From positions 62,001-126,000 of the forward strand of contig QRFJ01004278.1 of the NCBI GenBank assembly GCA_006176705.1: DNA of 64,000 nucleotides, written 5' to 3'. The notes below the pieces were generated by a model. It was given only the letters and a program-made list of their open reading frames with translations, ran no database searches and had not been told where the DNA came from. Position 1 is the stretch's first letter. The number at the start of each line of letters is the position of its first letter. Positions 23,462-36,455 of the stretch are shown here, piece by piece. The position numbers and the translations under genes are program-made. Source of the DNA: Cocos nucifera (Eukaryota; Streptophyta; Magnoliopsida; Arecales; Arecaceae).

Positions 23462-24545
23462 AGACCAACATCATATCCTTAGTTCTTCTCAAGTACTTAA
23501 GGATACATTTCACAGAAGTCCAGTGTTCTTCACCTGGATTTGACTGATATCTGCTTGTGACACTCACAGCATGGGCTATATCAGGTCGTGTACATAGCAT
23601 GGCATACATGAGGCTCCCTATTGCAGAAGCATAAGGGATCTTGCTCATGCGTTCTATTTCCTCAGGTGTGCTGGGGCACATCTTCTTGGAAAGATGAATA
23701 CCATGTCTGAAGGGTATTAATCCCCTCTTAGAGTTTTCCATACTAAACCTCTTTAGTACTTCCTCTATGTACATCTTCTGTGAAAGTCCTAGCATCCTAT
23801 TCGGTCTATCCCTATAGACCTTAATTCCTAGAATAAAGGATGCTTCACCTAGGTCTTTCATGGAGAATTCCTTGGACAACCACATCTTGACTGATGTCAA
23901 CATGGGAATATCATTCCCAATAAGGAGGATGTCATCCACGTACAATACGAGGAAGACAACAGCGCTCCCACTGACCCTTTTGAAAACACATGGTTCCTCT
24001 TCATTTTTGATGAAACCAAACTTTTTGATCACATCATTGAAACGAGTGTTCCAGCTCCGAGATGCTTGCTTAAGTCCATATATGGACCTTTGCAGCTTGC
24101 AAACCTTGTGATCAGTATCACTGGATGTGAAACCTAGCGGCTGTTCCATATAGATATCTTCCTCAAGATATCCATTTAAGGAATGCCGTTTTCACGTCCA
24201 TTTGCCATATTTCATAATCGAAATAGGCTGCAACAGCAAGCAATGTGCGGATGGATTTTAGCATAGCCTACTGGGGAAAAGGTATCCTGATAGTCAATGC
24301 CTTCGCGTTGACTATAACCTTTTGCCACCTAGTCTAGCCTTGAATGTCTCCACATTCCCATCTGCACCAATCTTTCTCTTGAAGATCCATTTACACCCAA
24401 TAGGTACTATACCTTCTGGTGGATCTACCAAGGTCCAGACTTGGTTTGAGTGCATCGAGTCAATTTCTGACTGCATTGCCTCTAGCCATTTCTCGGAGTC
24501 GATATCTGATATCGCCTCGTTGTAGTTTTGGGATCATCACCATGA
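23397..24545 (-). pseudogene. Copia reverse transcriptase, E3
   Basis: Frame open from 24149 to 23397, covering MEQPLGFTSSD through SIYGLKQASRSWN, YVDDILLIG and the connection domain to GYTDSDF. The N-terminal RT part (24180-24545) carries IGCKWIFK but is cut by single extra bases near 24179, 24269 and 24330, each absent from E2. The catalytic YVDD box is intact. Three one-base insertions within 150 bp in an otherwise near-identical copy look more like sequence error than decay. Confidence 0.88.
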
Positions 24546-24551
24546 GCACCA

Positions 24552-26074
24552 TTACCTATGAGGAACATTTTCCTCTACATCCTCTGAAATAATACCTAAG
24601 TATCTTTCAGGGGGACGGGAAACTCTTTCCGATCTACGAGGTGGAGGAGGTAGTGTTCTTATTGGCTCAACCTGATTTGGTTCCAACTTGGTCCTTAGCT
24701 CGTTCTGCTTGTGAGACTTTCTCATCAAGCTTAATCTGCTTTCCAATGCCGCTATCTTGAATAAACTATTTTTCAAGAAAGATGGCATGTCGACTCACAA
24801 TCACATTGTGGTCTTCTGGAATGTAGAAATAGTATCCTAATGACTCTTTAGGATATCCTATGAATCGAGCTCTAAAGGACCTAAACTCTAACTTGTCCGC
24901 TTGTTGTCTTTTGACATGAGCCGGACAACCCCAAATTCTGAGATGACTCAGACTTGGTTTCTTACCGTGCCATATCTCATACGGTGTGGTAGGAACGGTT
25001 TTAGAGGGAACCCTATTCAGTAGATAAGATTGAAGTTAACAATGAATGTCCCCAAAGAAAATCAGGGAGGTCTGTGAAGCTCATCATGGATCGAACCATA
25101 TCCAATAGAGTCCGATTTCTCCGTTCTGAAACCCCGTTGAGTTGAGGTGTTCCTGGTGGAGTCCATTGAGAGACTATGCCATTTTCCTTAAGATAGTCTA
25201 GGAATTCCCGGCTAAGGTATTCACCTCCTCGATCTGATCGAAGAACCTTAATGGGTTTTCCAGTTTGTTTTTCTACTTCATGTCTGAATTCTTTGAACTT
25301 TTCAAAAGCTTCAGACTTGTGTCTCATAAGATACACATACCCATACCTAGACAGATCATCGGTAAAGGTAATGAAGTAGACAAAATTGCCTCTAGCCGGC
25401 ACATCAAATGGGCCGCACACATCAGTATGTACTAGGGCAAGGAGATCTGTGGCCCTCTCCCCATGTCCAACAAAAGGGAGTTTAGTCATTTTGCCTTGAA
25501 GACAAGATTCACAAGTTGGATATGACTCAAAAGTCAATGGACTCAATAGCCCATTTTTCTCCAATTTGTTGATCCTATCTTCTGCTATATGACCTAATCT
25601 CAGGTGCCATAGATATCTGTCGTTTGGACTATCCCTAGGTCGTTTGGCATTCACGTTTTGCTCGATAGTTAGAACAGGTACATCAATATGTAGCTGATAA
25701 AGACCATTAATAAGGAAACCATTTGCAATTTTATTTCTTTCATAAAGAATGTTACAATGGTCCTTAAAGAAGGTGATCACATAACCTTCTTGTGCTAAGC
25801 ATGAAACAGAAATCAAATTCCTGCTAGCTGCAGGCACATAATAACAGTCTTTTAAAACTAAGTCTAAACCAGATGGTAATCGAAGAGGGTATGTTCCCAC
25901 GGCTACTGCAGCAACTCTTGCTCCATTACCGATGCGTAGGATCATGTCTCCATCCCTCAGCCTCCTGCTATCCTCAAGACCCTGCATAGAAGTGCACAGA
26001 TGAGCACTAGAACCAGAGTCAAGCACCCAACTGGATGCAGAAGAAACCGTAAGGTTAGACTCAATAACGAGCAT
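24552..26074 (-). pseudogene. Copia protease-integrase, E3
   Basis: Longest open pol piece in the window (26074 to 25013, 353 codons). Protease LDSGSSAHLC is near the start. The integrase zinc-binding part WHLRLGH/CESCLQGK follows, then the DDE core with HTDVCGPF, SDRGGEYLS and NGVSERRNR supplying the two aspartates and the glutamate. An extra A at about 25027 shifts the frame just after WGHSLLTSI. The integrase C-terminal part and linker to RT follow to 24552. Integrase would join the cDNA to host DNA. Confidence 0.9.
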
Positions 26075-26089
26075 ACCTCCAGAAGGACC

Positions 26090-26918
26090 TTCCTTCTTGT
26101 TCTTCAGGGTGGCCAGGTAAGTAGGGCAGTTCCGCTTCCAATGGCCGTCGCTGTTGCAATGGAAACACTTTCCTTTGCCATCGGACCTTTCTTCTTCGGT
26201 TCTGCCTTCTTCTTCTTTGATCCTTCCACCTTTTGCTTTTTCACAGACTTCTTTTTCTTTCCATAAGACTTTCTTTTGGAAGAAGTCCGTTCCATAGCAA
26301 GAACTGAGCCTTTAGAACCTTTCATAGAAAGCTCAGCGGTAACCAGCATATTCATTCAACTCGGCCAAGGAATTTTGAAGTTTATGCATGTGGTAATTCA
26401 TGATGAATTGCCCATATGCATCAGTCAAGGATTGCAGAATAATATCGTTCTGCAAGTCCAAGTCCAACTTCACACCGAGCTTCTCAAGCTCTTCCATGTC
26501 CTTGATCATTGTCAGACAGTGATCTTGGACTGACTGCCCATCACGCATCTTAGCCTTAAAAAGTCATTTCGTGACTTGATATTTGGCTGCGCGACTCTGT
26601 TCACCAAACATCTCCTGCAGGTGAGCCAACATTTGGCGAGCAGTCCCGATATCTTCATGTTGGCGCTGGAGCTCATCAGACATCGAGCCCAACATGTAAG
26701 TATCTGGCCTTATTATCTTCGTCAATCCATTTTTCCAGAGACGCTCTCTGTTCAGTGGATGGACGGAGCTGGTAAGGTGGGAGGGTCCTGGTCCAAAACA
26801 TGGTGTTAACTTCTCTGAACCCAAAACAATTTTGTAGTTCCTGAGCCAATCTTTATAATTGGGTCCAGTCAGTCTATGTGTGTCCTAGGATACGTGCCAA
26901 TGGGTTGGACGCAGACAT
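26090..26918 (-). pseudogene. Copia gag, E3, with shared stop
   Basis: Starts at the ATG at 26918 (MSASNPLA). It has the same TGA as E2, at 26564-26566, plus extra frameshifts: near 26804 (one base after CATGG), 26700, 26356 (extra C) and 26190 before the zinc knuckle. The knuckle CFHCNSDGHWKRNC is encoded at about 26110-26170. Its product would be the particle protein. The stop shared with E2 indicates descent from one already interrupted source copy, or gene conversion. Confidence 0.85.
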
Positions 26919-28720
26919 TTTCCTGTAGAGAGTCAAAGATTCTAGTTAGATACTGTAATTTTGACTTGACCAATTTGTTTAGGGATTTTATTTTTAAACA
27001 AATTAGCTCCCACTATTTTCTCGGATCCCTACACTCCCTCTGTAGAGATGCGAAAATCTCCGCGATTAATGATTTCTAGTGGGTGGTGCGGTCTCACCAA
27101 CTGACTCATCACCTCACCTAACAGTTATTGGTGATGGGTTAGCCAATGAGTGAACAACTCTTGTTCAATGATTCTCTAATCATGGTGCACCCAAACTTGG
27201 TCTCTAATTCATGAATCTCACCGTATCCGGAATATTGATCCACTCCTTAGTTAAGTCAGACCCACCATTTGCATAGACTGGGTTCCTAATTGAGTCTCTC
27301 ACCGTATCCGAAATATTGAGCCCAACTCATCCTCCAGCCCATAGCATCCAATGCCTAATAGACATGGTTGCATCTTTCCGGTGCAACTGAGCCACTGTAT
27401 CCAGCCGAGAACAATCAACCCCGGGAAGGGCCCGCACATCTACAATGGTGGAAGACCTCAGACTTAATCTTTTCTTAGGGAGAATTGATTCAGGTCTCAT
27501 TAAACTAGACTTGGCTTAGTCATAACAATTATGACTAACCTAGTGGCATGGGTTAGCTCGGATTATTGACCACCTCAGATCAGAACTGTGTCAACAGATA
27601 TGGCCAGGTAAGTGAGACCGGTGGAAGGAATATGCCATTAACTCGTACAAGAACGCATTCAGGTCGAGTAGCTTCCAATTAAAAACCAGTCGGTCGTCTG
27701 TGCCAAACTTACCTTAGACACCAAATTGTTGAGTCAGAACCAATTGGGTTAGCCTACAATCCAGACTCTAACCTCTGAGCCTAATTAGGTCTTGCTTGAT
27801 CGTGACTCGATCTTGACCCAGACTTAATCCTATTAGGCTGGTCAATTTAAGCATTGTTGATCCCATCTAACCAACTCTTGATTCGGTTTGATCAACCGCT
27901 TAGACCTAATTGAGCTACCCAAGCCCGAACCCAGTATTATGAATATGTCTTAGATCTGAAATTCTCAATTTTAGACCTAATTAATATTCCATAAACTTAA
28001 TTCTTAATTAAGTAGGGTTCATAAACAAAATATGCACAATAAATCCTAGGGTTTCAGGATCTAGGGTTTTGCAGAAAGTAAGTTTTGGGTTTCTGATTAA
28101 GGACGAACACGCAGCACCCCTACACATCATAAGAACACCCCATCGAATGGGAAGAGAGGGCCTTTAAACCCTTCTTCGTTCTTATGACCGGACGGCCAAG
28201 AGGAACGCCTTAATCAGGAACATTCAATACTACAAAACAGTTTATAGATCTATATCATATATCTCATATACAAATTAGATCTAATCATGGCATATTTTGC
28301 ATACATCTCATGTATCAAATCATGCATGTTTTCAGATCTAAATTATCTCATAATAATCTAAAAAATTAGATTTAAATTGATCTAATCAAAATAAATTCTA
28401 ATCTAGACAATTATGTAGAACTATTCTACAACTAGTCTAGACATGCATCAATCATATCTCATATGATATTTAAAATTAAATAATTTTTATTTGCTATTTT
28501 TTCAGATGTTATTATAACACTTATAATATCAAAAAATAGTAAATAAAAGATCTAAAATATGATTTAATCAGATTAAATCAAAGACATGCAAAACTATTCT
28601 ATAGAACTATTCTATTTCTAGAACTAGTCATGCATATCTTCTAATCTTAGATCCAAATCATTTAATTTTAATTTTTTCTGATTTTCAGATCTGATCACAT
28701 CTCATGTGACATCTGAAATC
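26919..28720 (-). other. E3 leader, first copy
   Basis: Aligns with E2 6660-8466 with few differences. It stops at the assembly gap, about 55 bp short of where the primer-binding site should be. No gene. Confidence 0.75.
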
Positions 28721-29720
28721 NNNNNNNNNNNNNNNNNNNNNNNNNNNNNNNNNNNNNNNNNNNNNNNNNNNNNNNNNNNNNNNNNNNNNNNNNNNNNNNN
28801 NNNNNNNNNNNNNNNNNNNNNNNNNNNNNNNNNNNNNNNNNNNNNNNNNNNNNNNNNNNNNNNNNNNNNNNNNNNNNNNNNNNNNNNNNNNNNNNNNNNN
28901 NNNNNNNNNNNNNNNNNNNNNNNNNNNNNNNNNNNNNNNNNNNNNNNNNNNNNNNNNNNNNNNNNNNNNNNNNNNNNNNNNNNNNNNNNNNNNNNNNNNN
29001 NNNNNNNNNNNNNNNNNNNNNNNNNNNNNNNNNNNNNNNNNNNNNNNNNNNNNNNNNNNNNNNNNNNNNNNNNNNNNNNNNNNNNNNNNNNNNNNNNNNN
29101 NNNNNNNNNNNNNNNNNNNNNNNNNNNNNNNNNNNNNNNNNNNNNNNNNNNNNNNNNNNNNNNNNNNNNNNNNNNNNNNNNNNNNNNNNNNNNNNNNNNN
29201 NNNNNNNNNNNNNNNNNNNNNNNNNNNNNNNNNNNNNNNNNNNNNNNNNNNNNNNNNNNNNNNNNNNNNNNNNNNNNNNNNNNNNNNNNNNNNNNNNNNN
29301 NNNNNNNNNNNNNNNNNNNNNNNNNNNNNNNNNNNNNNNNNNNNNNNNNNNNNNNNNNNNNNNNNNNNNNNNNNNNNNNNNNNNNNNNNNNNNNNNNNNN
29401 NNNNNNNNNNNNNNNNNNNNNNNNNNNNNNNNNNNNNNNNNNNNNNNNNNNNNNNNNNNNNNNNNNNNNNNNNNNNNNNNNNNNNNNNNNNNNNNNNNNN
29501 NNNNNNNNNNNNNNNNNNNNNNNNNNNNNNNNNNNNNNNNNNNNNNNNNNNNNNNNNNNNNNNNNNNNNNNNNNNNNNNNNNNNNNNNNNNNNNNNNNNN
29601 NNNNNNNNNNNNNNNNNNNNNNNNNNNNNNNNNNNNNNNNNNNNNNNNNNNNNNNNNNNNNNNNNNNNNNNNNNNNNNNNNNNNNNNNNNNNNNNNNNNN
29701 NNNNNNNNNNNNNNNNNNNN
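28721..29720. other. Assembly gap (1000 N)
   Basis: Exactly 1000 unknown bases, a round number that suggests a placeholder and not a measured size. Open frames across it are artefacts. Confidence 0.97.
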
Positions 29721-31045
29721 AGACCTCGGACTTAATCTTTTCTTAGGGAGAATTGATTCAGGTCTCATTAAACTAGACTTAGCTTAGTCATAACAATTAT
29801 GACTAACCTAGTGGCATGGGTTAGCTCGGATTATTGACCACCTCATATCAGAACTGTGTCAACAGATATGGCCAGGTAAGTGAGACCGGTGGAAGGAATA
29901 TGCCGTTAACTCGCACAAGAACGCATTCAGGTCGAGTAGCTTCCAATTAAAAACCAGTCGGTCGTCTGTGCCAAACTTACCTTAGACACCAAATTATTGA
30001 GTCAGAACCAATTGGGTTAGCCTACAATCCAGACTCTAACCTCTGAGCCTAATTAGGTCTTGCTTGATCGTGACTCGATCTTGACCCAGACTTAATCCTA
30101 TTAGGCTGGTCAATTTAAGCATTGTTGATCCCATCTAACCAACTCTTGATTCGGTTTGATCAACCGCTTAGACCTAATTGAGCTACCCAAGCCCGAACCC
30201 AGTATTATGAATATGTCTTAGATCTGAAATTCTCAATTTTAGACCTAATTAATATTTCATAAACTTAATTCTTAATTAAGTTGGGTTCATAAACAAAATA
30301 TGCACAATAAATCCTAGGGTTTCAGGATCTAGGGTTTTGCAGAAAGTAAGTTTTGGGTTTCTGATTAAGGACGAACACGCAGCACCCCTACACATCATAA
30401 GAACACCCCATCGAATGGGAAGAGAGGGCCTTTAAACCCTTCTTCGTTCTTATGACTGGACGGCCAAGAGGAACGCCTTAATCAGGAACATTCAATACTA
30501 CAAAACAATATCAGATCTATATCATATATCTCATATATAAAGTAGATCTAATCATGGCATATTTTGCATACATCTCATGTATCATAATCATGCATATTTT
30601 TTCAGATCTAAATTATCTCATAATAATCTAAAAAATTAGATTTAAATTGATCTAATCAAAATAAATTCTAATCTAGATAATTATGTAGAACTATTCTACA
30701 ACTAGTCTAGACATGCATCAATCATATCTCATATGATATTTAAAATTAAATAATTTTTATTTGCTATTTATCAGATGTTATTATAACACTTATAATATCA
30801 GAAAATAGTAAATAAGAAGATCTAAAATATGATTTAATCAGATTAAATCAAAGACATGCAAAACTATTCTATAGAACTATTCTATTCTAGAACTAGTCAT
30901 GCATATCTTCATGTTCTTAGATCCAAATTATTTAATTTTAATTTTTTTGATTTTAGATCTGATCACATCTCATGTGACATCTGAAATCACTTTATTTTCT
31001 AATTAAAATAAAATTAAAATCAGATCTAAACAATTTAGAACCTTG
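29721..31045 (-). other. E3 leader, second copy
   Basis: Starts at the AGACCTCGGACTTAAT position (E2 7195) and repeats the segment 27453-28720 as 29721-30988, with the same length of 1268 bp but several substitutions. It continues to the primer site at 31046-31057. No gene. Confidence 0.8.
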
Positions 31046-31057
31046 GCTCTGATACCA
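31046..31057 (-). other. Primer-binding site, E3
   Basis: TGGTATCAGAGC on the minus strand, two bases from the LTR, as in E2. Confidence 0.93.
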
Positions 31058-31059
31058 GT

Positions 31060-33334
31060 TGAAGGGAAATCCTGATTTCCCGGTTCAGGTTCGTCCAGAT
31101 CTGATTAGATCAAGAGATATATTTCAAAAATTTTCTCTTGATCTCAATAAGATCTTGATATATTTTAGATCTGATTTTTATTATTTTAATAAATAAAATA
31201 AAACAAGATAAATTAAATCAAATTCAATTTACCTGATTTGGGTAATCCTATTACCCTGTAGATGATCCTGATTGCAGCGGAAGGTTCTGGATCTTAGCCA
31301 CGCAAGCGCCTGGCCTCTACCGGTATCCACTCGGGTTGGATCTGGAGATCCTCTTCTTCTCTATCACACCTCCAAAAATCAGATCTGGATCTGATCTGGA
31401 GGATCTTCAAAACTCTTTTGAAGATCTGCAGTCGTCCTTTTGCAGCAGCGCAGCCTTCTTGCTTTTGATCGCCTTTCCTTGATCTGAATAGCACCAACCA
31501 AAATCCAAAACACCTTTTGGACGTGGAGAGCAAGGGGAGAAGAGACTATGGCATGGATAAGGAGGGGAGAGGCAGCCTTGGGGCGTGGGAAATCTCTATT
31601 GAATTAGGGTTGGGCGCAGGGTCTTATTTATAGACCTCTTGTGATCCAACTCCTCTTCCTCTCAACCAATCACAACCCTTTGTGAAATTAGATCTAAATC
31701 TGATTGGTTGGAATAGAGACCCCTGGATTCCTCCTTAGAGGGCGCCTAAGACCAGTCAAACTGGATTCTTAGTAGAACTCTGATTGGAATCCAAAAGGGA
31801 GGTGGAGTCCTTGTCCAACAAGGACTCCTAGGCGCCTCCTACTTGGGCTCACGCCACCCTTGGCGTGCGCCCTTCTCCTTGCCAGGTTCTGGCAGGGGGA
31901 CAGGCCCCCACCAGCTCTCCAATAGGTGCATGACATGTGGTCAAAAGTCAAAGGGTCAATGGTCAATGTTTGACCAGTCAAAGGTAGACTTTTGACCAAA
32001 GTCAAAGAACAAGAAATGGCAGGTGACCAAAAATGGTAGGTAATGTCTTACAAATAAGACAACCTATTCTGACTTGGACAACCTCCAGTCAGACCATATG
32101 AAGGCCTCTGATTGAGCACAAACTCCTTTGGCTCAATCAGGACAACTTATTTATGATAGTAAAAGAAGAACGTTAGGTTCAATCGAGTGCTAGCACGATT
32201 TCCTTGAACCTAATTGAATCTCATTCAGATCAATTGAACTAGATCAGTTCAATTGATGATCACCAGATTCAAACCCTTGTTTGTGTGACCTAGTTAGGTT
32301 CAGTTCTGTATGGTAATGGGATATGTCATGATCTCTATCATAGACATCATCGAAACTCCTTTCGATGGATCAGAACTCTTCTGATTCGAACAGCTAGAAT
32401 GATCGATCATCTAAATCATTCTAATTGCTCCCAAAATCCACCAGTGACACCTAGCAGTATATGGTGGCAACCCATCAGAGCTGAATGCGAACCTCTTGGT
32501 GCAGCTACCTGTGTGATTAAGTTCTTCTATCTTGAGCCCCGATCAGATTAGGGTTAAGGTAAACTCGTCAAACCCTAGTCTCTGTCATATGATATAATCA
32601 TTCGATTCGAGTCGAGTCCAATGTGAAAAATCTAAATAGAAACTCTTTCTATTATTTCACTCTGCCATGGCCATGGGCTTCAGGACTTGATTCTCATGAT
32701 TATCATAGGACTGCTCCTCTACCACCGAGGTAGATAGATCCCATCTTGATGCAATCCAGTTCCTACAATGAACATGTCACAGCCAACATACACCTCAGGG
32801 TTCCATATGGCTAGGAGACCGAGTAATGGTGTAGTCAAACTATAACACCCTCAAGGTGAACTACCGATGCATCTCAGGTCAAAGAACCAGACACACTACT
32901 GCAGCATCGAGTCAGTCATTGACGAGAAGGTAGACTTCCTAATGACTACTTGAGGTGGTCACGCTCAGTGCCCTCGTTCTCTAACGAGTACCTGTACTCT
33001 CGCTCCGGTGTCTCCACACCGTAGACTCAAGACTCATCTACTAAAGAGAAGCGATCGTACACCAACCTTCCAGATCAATCACCATTCTCGTGATGATCCT
33101 ATGGTCGGGAGCTGTTTATGAGTTAATAATGATTATTCATGTCTTAAATTTTCAACTCTTGAAAATATGAATTATCATTACCATTAACTCAAAGGATGTA
33201 TCACAGACACTAAATACACATATGTGATAGAAAATAACCCATTTCATTAATTATAGTCAAAATTATAATTTTGCCCCTAGAAGTGTATTACAAGTGTCAG
33301 CCAATTCTGGCTTCTAGGGCACATATATCTAACA
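31060..33334 (-). repeat. 5' LTR of E3 (2275 bp)
   Basis: Ends TGAAGGG...TCTAACA (plus strand), followed by the GGGAT duplication. TATA box 31624-31633 (minus). It differs from the 3' LTR mainly by C/T and G/A changes, plus a small duplication of CGAGT near 32609. Confidence 0.93.
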
Positions 33335-33339
33335 GGGAT
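33335..33339. other. Target-site duplication of E3, right copy
   Basis: GGGAT, identical to 20664-20668. Confidence 0.9.
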
Positions 33340-34775
33340 TTGATGAGTTATCCATTACCTCCATCAAATTAGAACTTGCAATAAAAGGACTGTATCATAC
33401 AATAACTATACCTAGAAGTTCATACTTTTATTCTGCTAGGCTGCTACTATATACTGCTAGGAATCACTGATAGATTATGAGATCCACAAGCATCATCTTG
33501 ATGATTGATGATTCTCGATGGATAGTATTGAAATTATTTCAATCCATCGAAAGAAATTTTGATGATATTATAATAGCGATCATAATATATTTTACTACTA
33601 GATAGAATAGAACCTATAGGATCACACACATAAGAGGTTTCTATCTGATCTAATGATTGATCGATGATTGTGAATCATTAAAGGATGTAATTATCATTAT
33701 GATTGATGATTAATCTAATACAAAAGTTACAAGATAATTAATTAGAAATTTGATTGCTAATTAGCTTAATTTGATTGAGCAATGAGTTTTGGATCAAGTT
33801 TAATTAAATTGGATTCAGTTTGACTTGAATTGGGTTTGGTTTGATTGAGTTATAAGATGACTCAATCACAAAGGATTTGATTTTTAATTTAATTAGAATT
33901 TGAGTTTAATTAAGTCTTAATTAGATTAGGTTCAATCAGGTATTTGGGCCTAAACCCTACATGGATTATAAGATCCCTTTTCTATGCACCCTAGAGTCTC
34001 CATTGTGAAGGAATCTATCCATGCGCCAATCCCTTTTCTATGCACCTCTCCTCACGTAAGTTTCAGATTTGCATGAGGAATTCCACATTGATCACCCCCT
34101 TGGCCTGCCACACTATCTCTCCTATGGAGGTTTGAGTTTGAATTATATTTAAATTTGAAACAAGAGTTTGATCCTATTTGTTTTCCCTTGGGTGCCACCT
34201 TAAAAGGAGCTGCTCTTTAGGGCATCAGATGATGATTTTCATATTCTTCCACCCCCTGGTCGGCCACTAGAGAGAGAGGGAGTTCTTGGCATTATCCCCT
34301 TGAAGTTTGAAAGGGAGATTCTACTAGTTCTAGGCATGAGACTCCAAGGAAGAAGGCTATACTGCTGCTGCTTCTTCTTCTACCTCCGTTTCTTCTTCAA
34401 CTTGAGATTATCTTCAAGATCTGAAGAAGAACCATATCATCCATCAAGAGGTCTTCTCTATAAGGGAGTTAGCACACTAGAAAGATTGATGAGCCTCAGA
34501 TTAGATCGGGCTTCGTGTTGATACCTATGGAGGTTGGACAAGTGCACGGCTCAAGGAACTTGTCAAATCCATGATTATCAGTTGCAGTGTTCTTTGACCT
34601 ATGCCAAGGTATGAAGATCTGATCTCATAAGTTATTTTCAGATTATGTATATTTTAGATTTGTGCTAGGAAAGGTTATTAGATCTAATCTAATGCATGAT
34701 AGATTAAGGGTTAATCTAAATCTATTTCCGCTATGATTTTAAAACCATTTTAAAATACATGCATGTAACATGCCC
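33340..34775 (+). repeat. E4 5' LTR, second part
   Basis: Continues the LTR interrupted at 20668: TTTGATGAGTTATCC joins the left part in the same order as in the family-A LTR. It contains GATAGATTATGAGATCC and TAATGATTGATCGATGATTG words paralleling family A. The exact 3' end is uncertain because the spacer to the primer site is longer than in family A. A 73-codon open frame at 34300-34521 shows no similarity and is probably chance. Confidence 0.7.
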
Positions 34776-34788
34776 TGCTTTCTAATAG

Positions 34789-34800
34789 TGGTATCAGAGC
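34789..34800 (+). other. Primer-binding site, E4
   Basis: TGGTATCAGAGC on the plus strand followed by CATGGTTCTAG, like the family-A site. Confidence 0.9.
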
Positions 34801-36455
34801 CATGGTTCTAGTTTGACATGTATGATCTGATTTTATCATAGATCTAAAAGTTAGTTTTGGATTTAAATGATTTATTTTCATTTTATTCAGGTCTGAAATT
34901 TTAATTGATGTATATGATGCATAGATAGTTTAGATCTATGTCCTTGTTGCCTGGTATTTAGATTGGATCGATCACCATAGCCATCCAGTCATAAGAGGAA
35001 GTAGGGATTAAAGTCCCTCTCTTGTCCAATCGATGGGTTCACTCTTATGGTGTGTAGGGGTGCCGCTGTGATTATATCCCATGAAGAAGAACAACAAAAG
35101 AAAAGTTATGGTGACTATTGATCGAAAAACCTATATCTAAAATTTTGTTGATGAACAGTTTTTGAAAATGTTTTTCAATCACTTTTGATCATCTTTTAGA
35201 TCTGGTTTTGCATGCATATGATATATGCTTAGTTAGCTTTAGATCTGATTTTCATGTATATATGACATGCAATTTTAGTTTTAGATTTGAAATAATCACC
35301 ATGTATGAGATGCAAACCTAGTGTAGTTTAGACTTGAAACTATTTCAACATCTAATTTGAATCCATGATCATAATGTACTTAATCGAGAATTAATATGTG
35401 ACATTAAAAATCTAAAATTCAGAATTTAAGATCTAAAACTTGCTATATAAATATGGGTTAAGGGTTTGGGTAGCTCAATTAGGTCTAGATTGAGTGGTTG
35501 ACCAAACCAAATTAATAATTGGTTAGGTTTAGGTCTAATCTACTCATGACTAATCCAAATAGTTATAGTTTGGTTAGATCGATTAACAGCTACATGTTGT
35601 CGATCAAATTAAAAGACTTAATTTGGCTCAGTGATTCGAGCCTAGATCAATAGGTTAATCTGATTAATTCTTATTGACCAATTGATTTCTAAGATAATTT
35701 TGGGAGTTTGATTGGTGGTTTTTAATTAGCAATCTGCTTACCTAGCTATTTCGATGGTGTCTAAGGCAAGCGTTGACAGACCCTCCCACCAATCTCACTT
35801 ATCTGGCTGACTTGGTTGATTAAGTTTTGAGTTAGGTTGCTAATGATTTGAGCTAGCCCATACCACTAGGTTAGTCATAACCATTATGACTAATTAAGGA
35901 TGAGACCTGAACCTAAATTTTCTTAATTAAATATTAAGTCTAGCAGTCTTCCACCCTTGTAGAGATGCAGGTGTCTTCCTAGCATTGATCATTTTCAGCT
36001 AGTCATGGTGGTTCGATTGCATCAGAAAGGTATAACCACTTTATGGCATTGGATATCCTAGGGTAGAGATGGGGTTGAGCCTAATAACTATTAGGTGAGG
36101 GTCCTAATGATGGCTTTGTGTTTGCTGGTGTATGGTGGAACTAATTTAATTAAGAAATGTGCAAATAACTTAGAGACTAAACCCACTGCATCTTGCTTAG
36201 TGAAGTATAGATAAAGAGTTGTTCACTCATTGGTTTATGAGACATTAATAACTGTTAGGTGAGGTGCACATGAATTAGTAGGACCGTAGTACCCACTTGA
36301 AATTGATCATGTATAGATTTTCATTTCTCCACCCAAGGAGTTTGGGAGATCTATAAAAATAGTGGGAGCCCTTGTTTATTTGTTAAAGTTCCAATAACAA
36401 ATATTTACAAGTACAAGCTTTTAATTAGAAATTGTTTCTCTCTATAGTTAACTAT
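34801..36455 (+). other. E4 leader
   Basis: About 1.65 kb without a gene. It has scattered similarity to the family-A leader, for example the GTCGGTTAGATC, CACCAATCTCACTTA and ACCACTAGGTTAGTCATAA type stretches. Confidence 0.65.

Larger units (their letters stand above)
20669..33334 (-). mobile_element. Ty1/copia element E3 (family A), both LTRs and TSD present
   Basis: Minus-strand element with 3' LTR 20669-22945, internal region 22946-31059 and 5' LTR 31060-33334, flanked by GGGAT on both sides. It carries all domains (gag, zinc knuckle, PR, INT, RT, RH), unlike E2, but the frames are broken. A run of exactly 1000 N (28721-29720) sits in the leader, and the leader segment 27453-28720 is repeated at 29721-30988. 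The left part is closer to E2 than to the right part. Either the element is a recombinant/tandem form or the scaffold is misjoined. Confidence 0.9.

Noticed and set aside
28695..29768. Frames of over 340 codons across the N run
   Set aside because: They consist of undetermined residues only.
34300..34521. 73-codon frame in the E4 LTR
   Set aside because: Lies wholly inside LTR sequence and has no similarity to known proteins that I can recognise.
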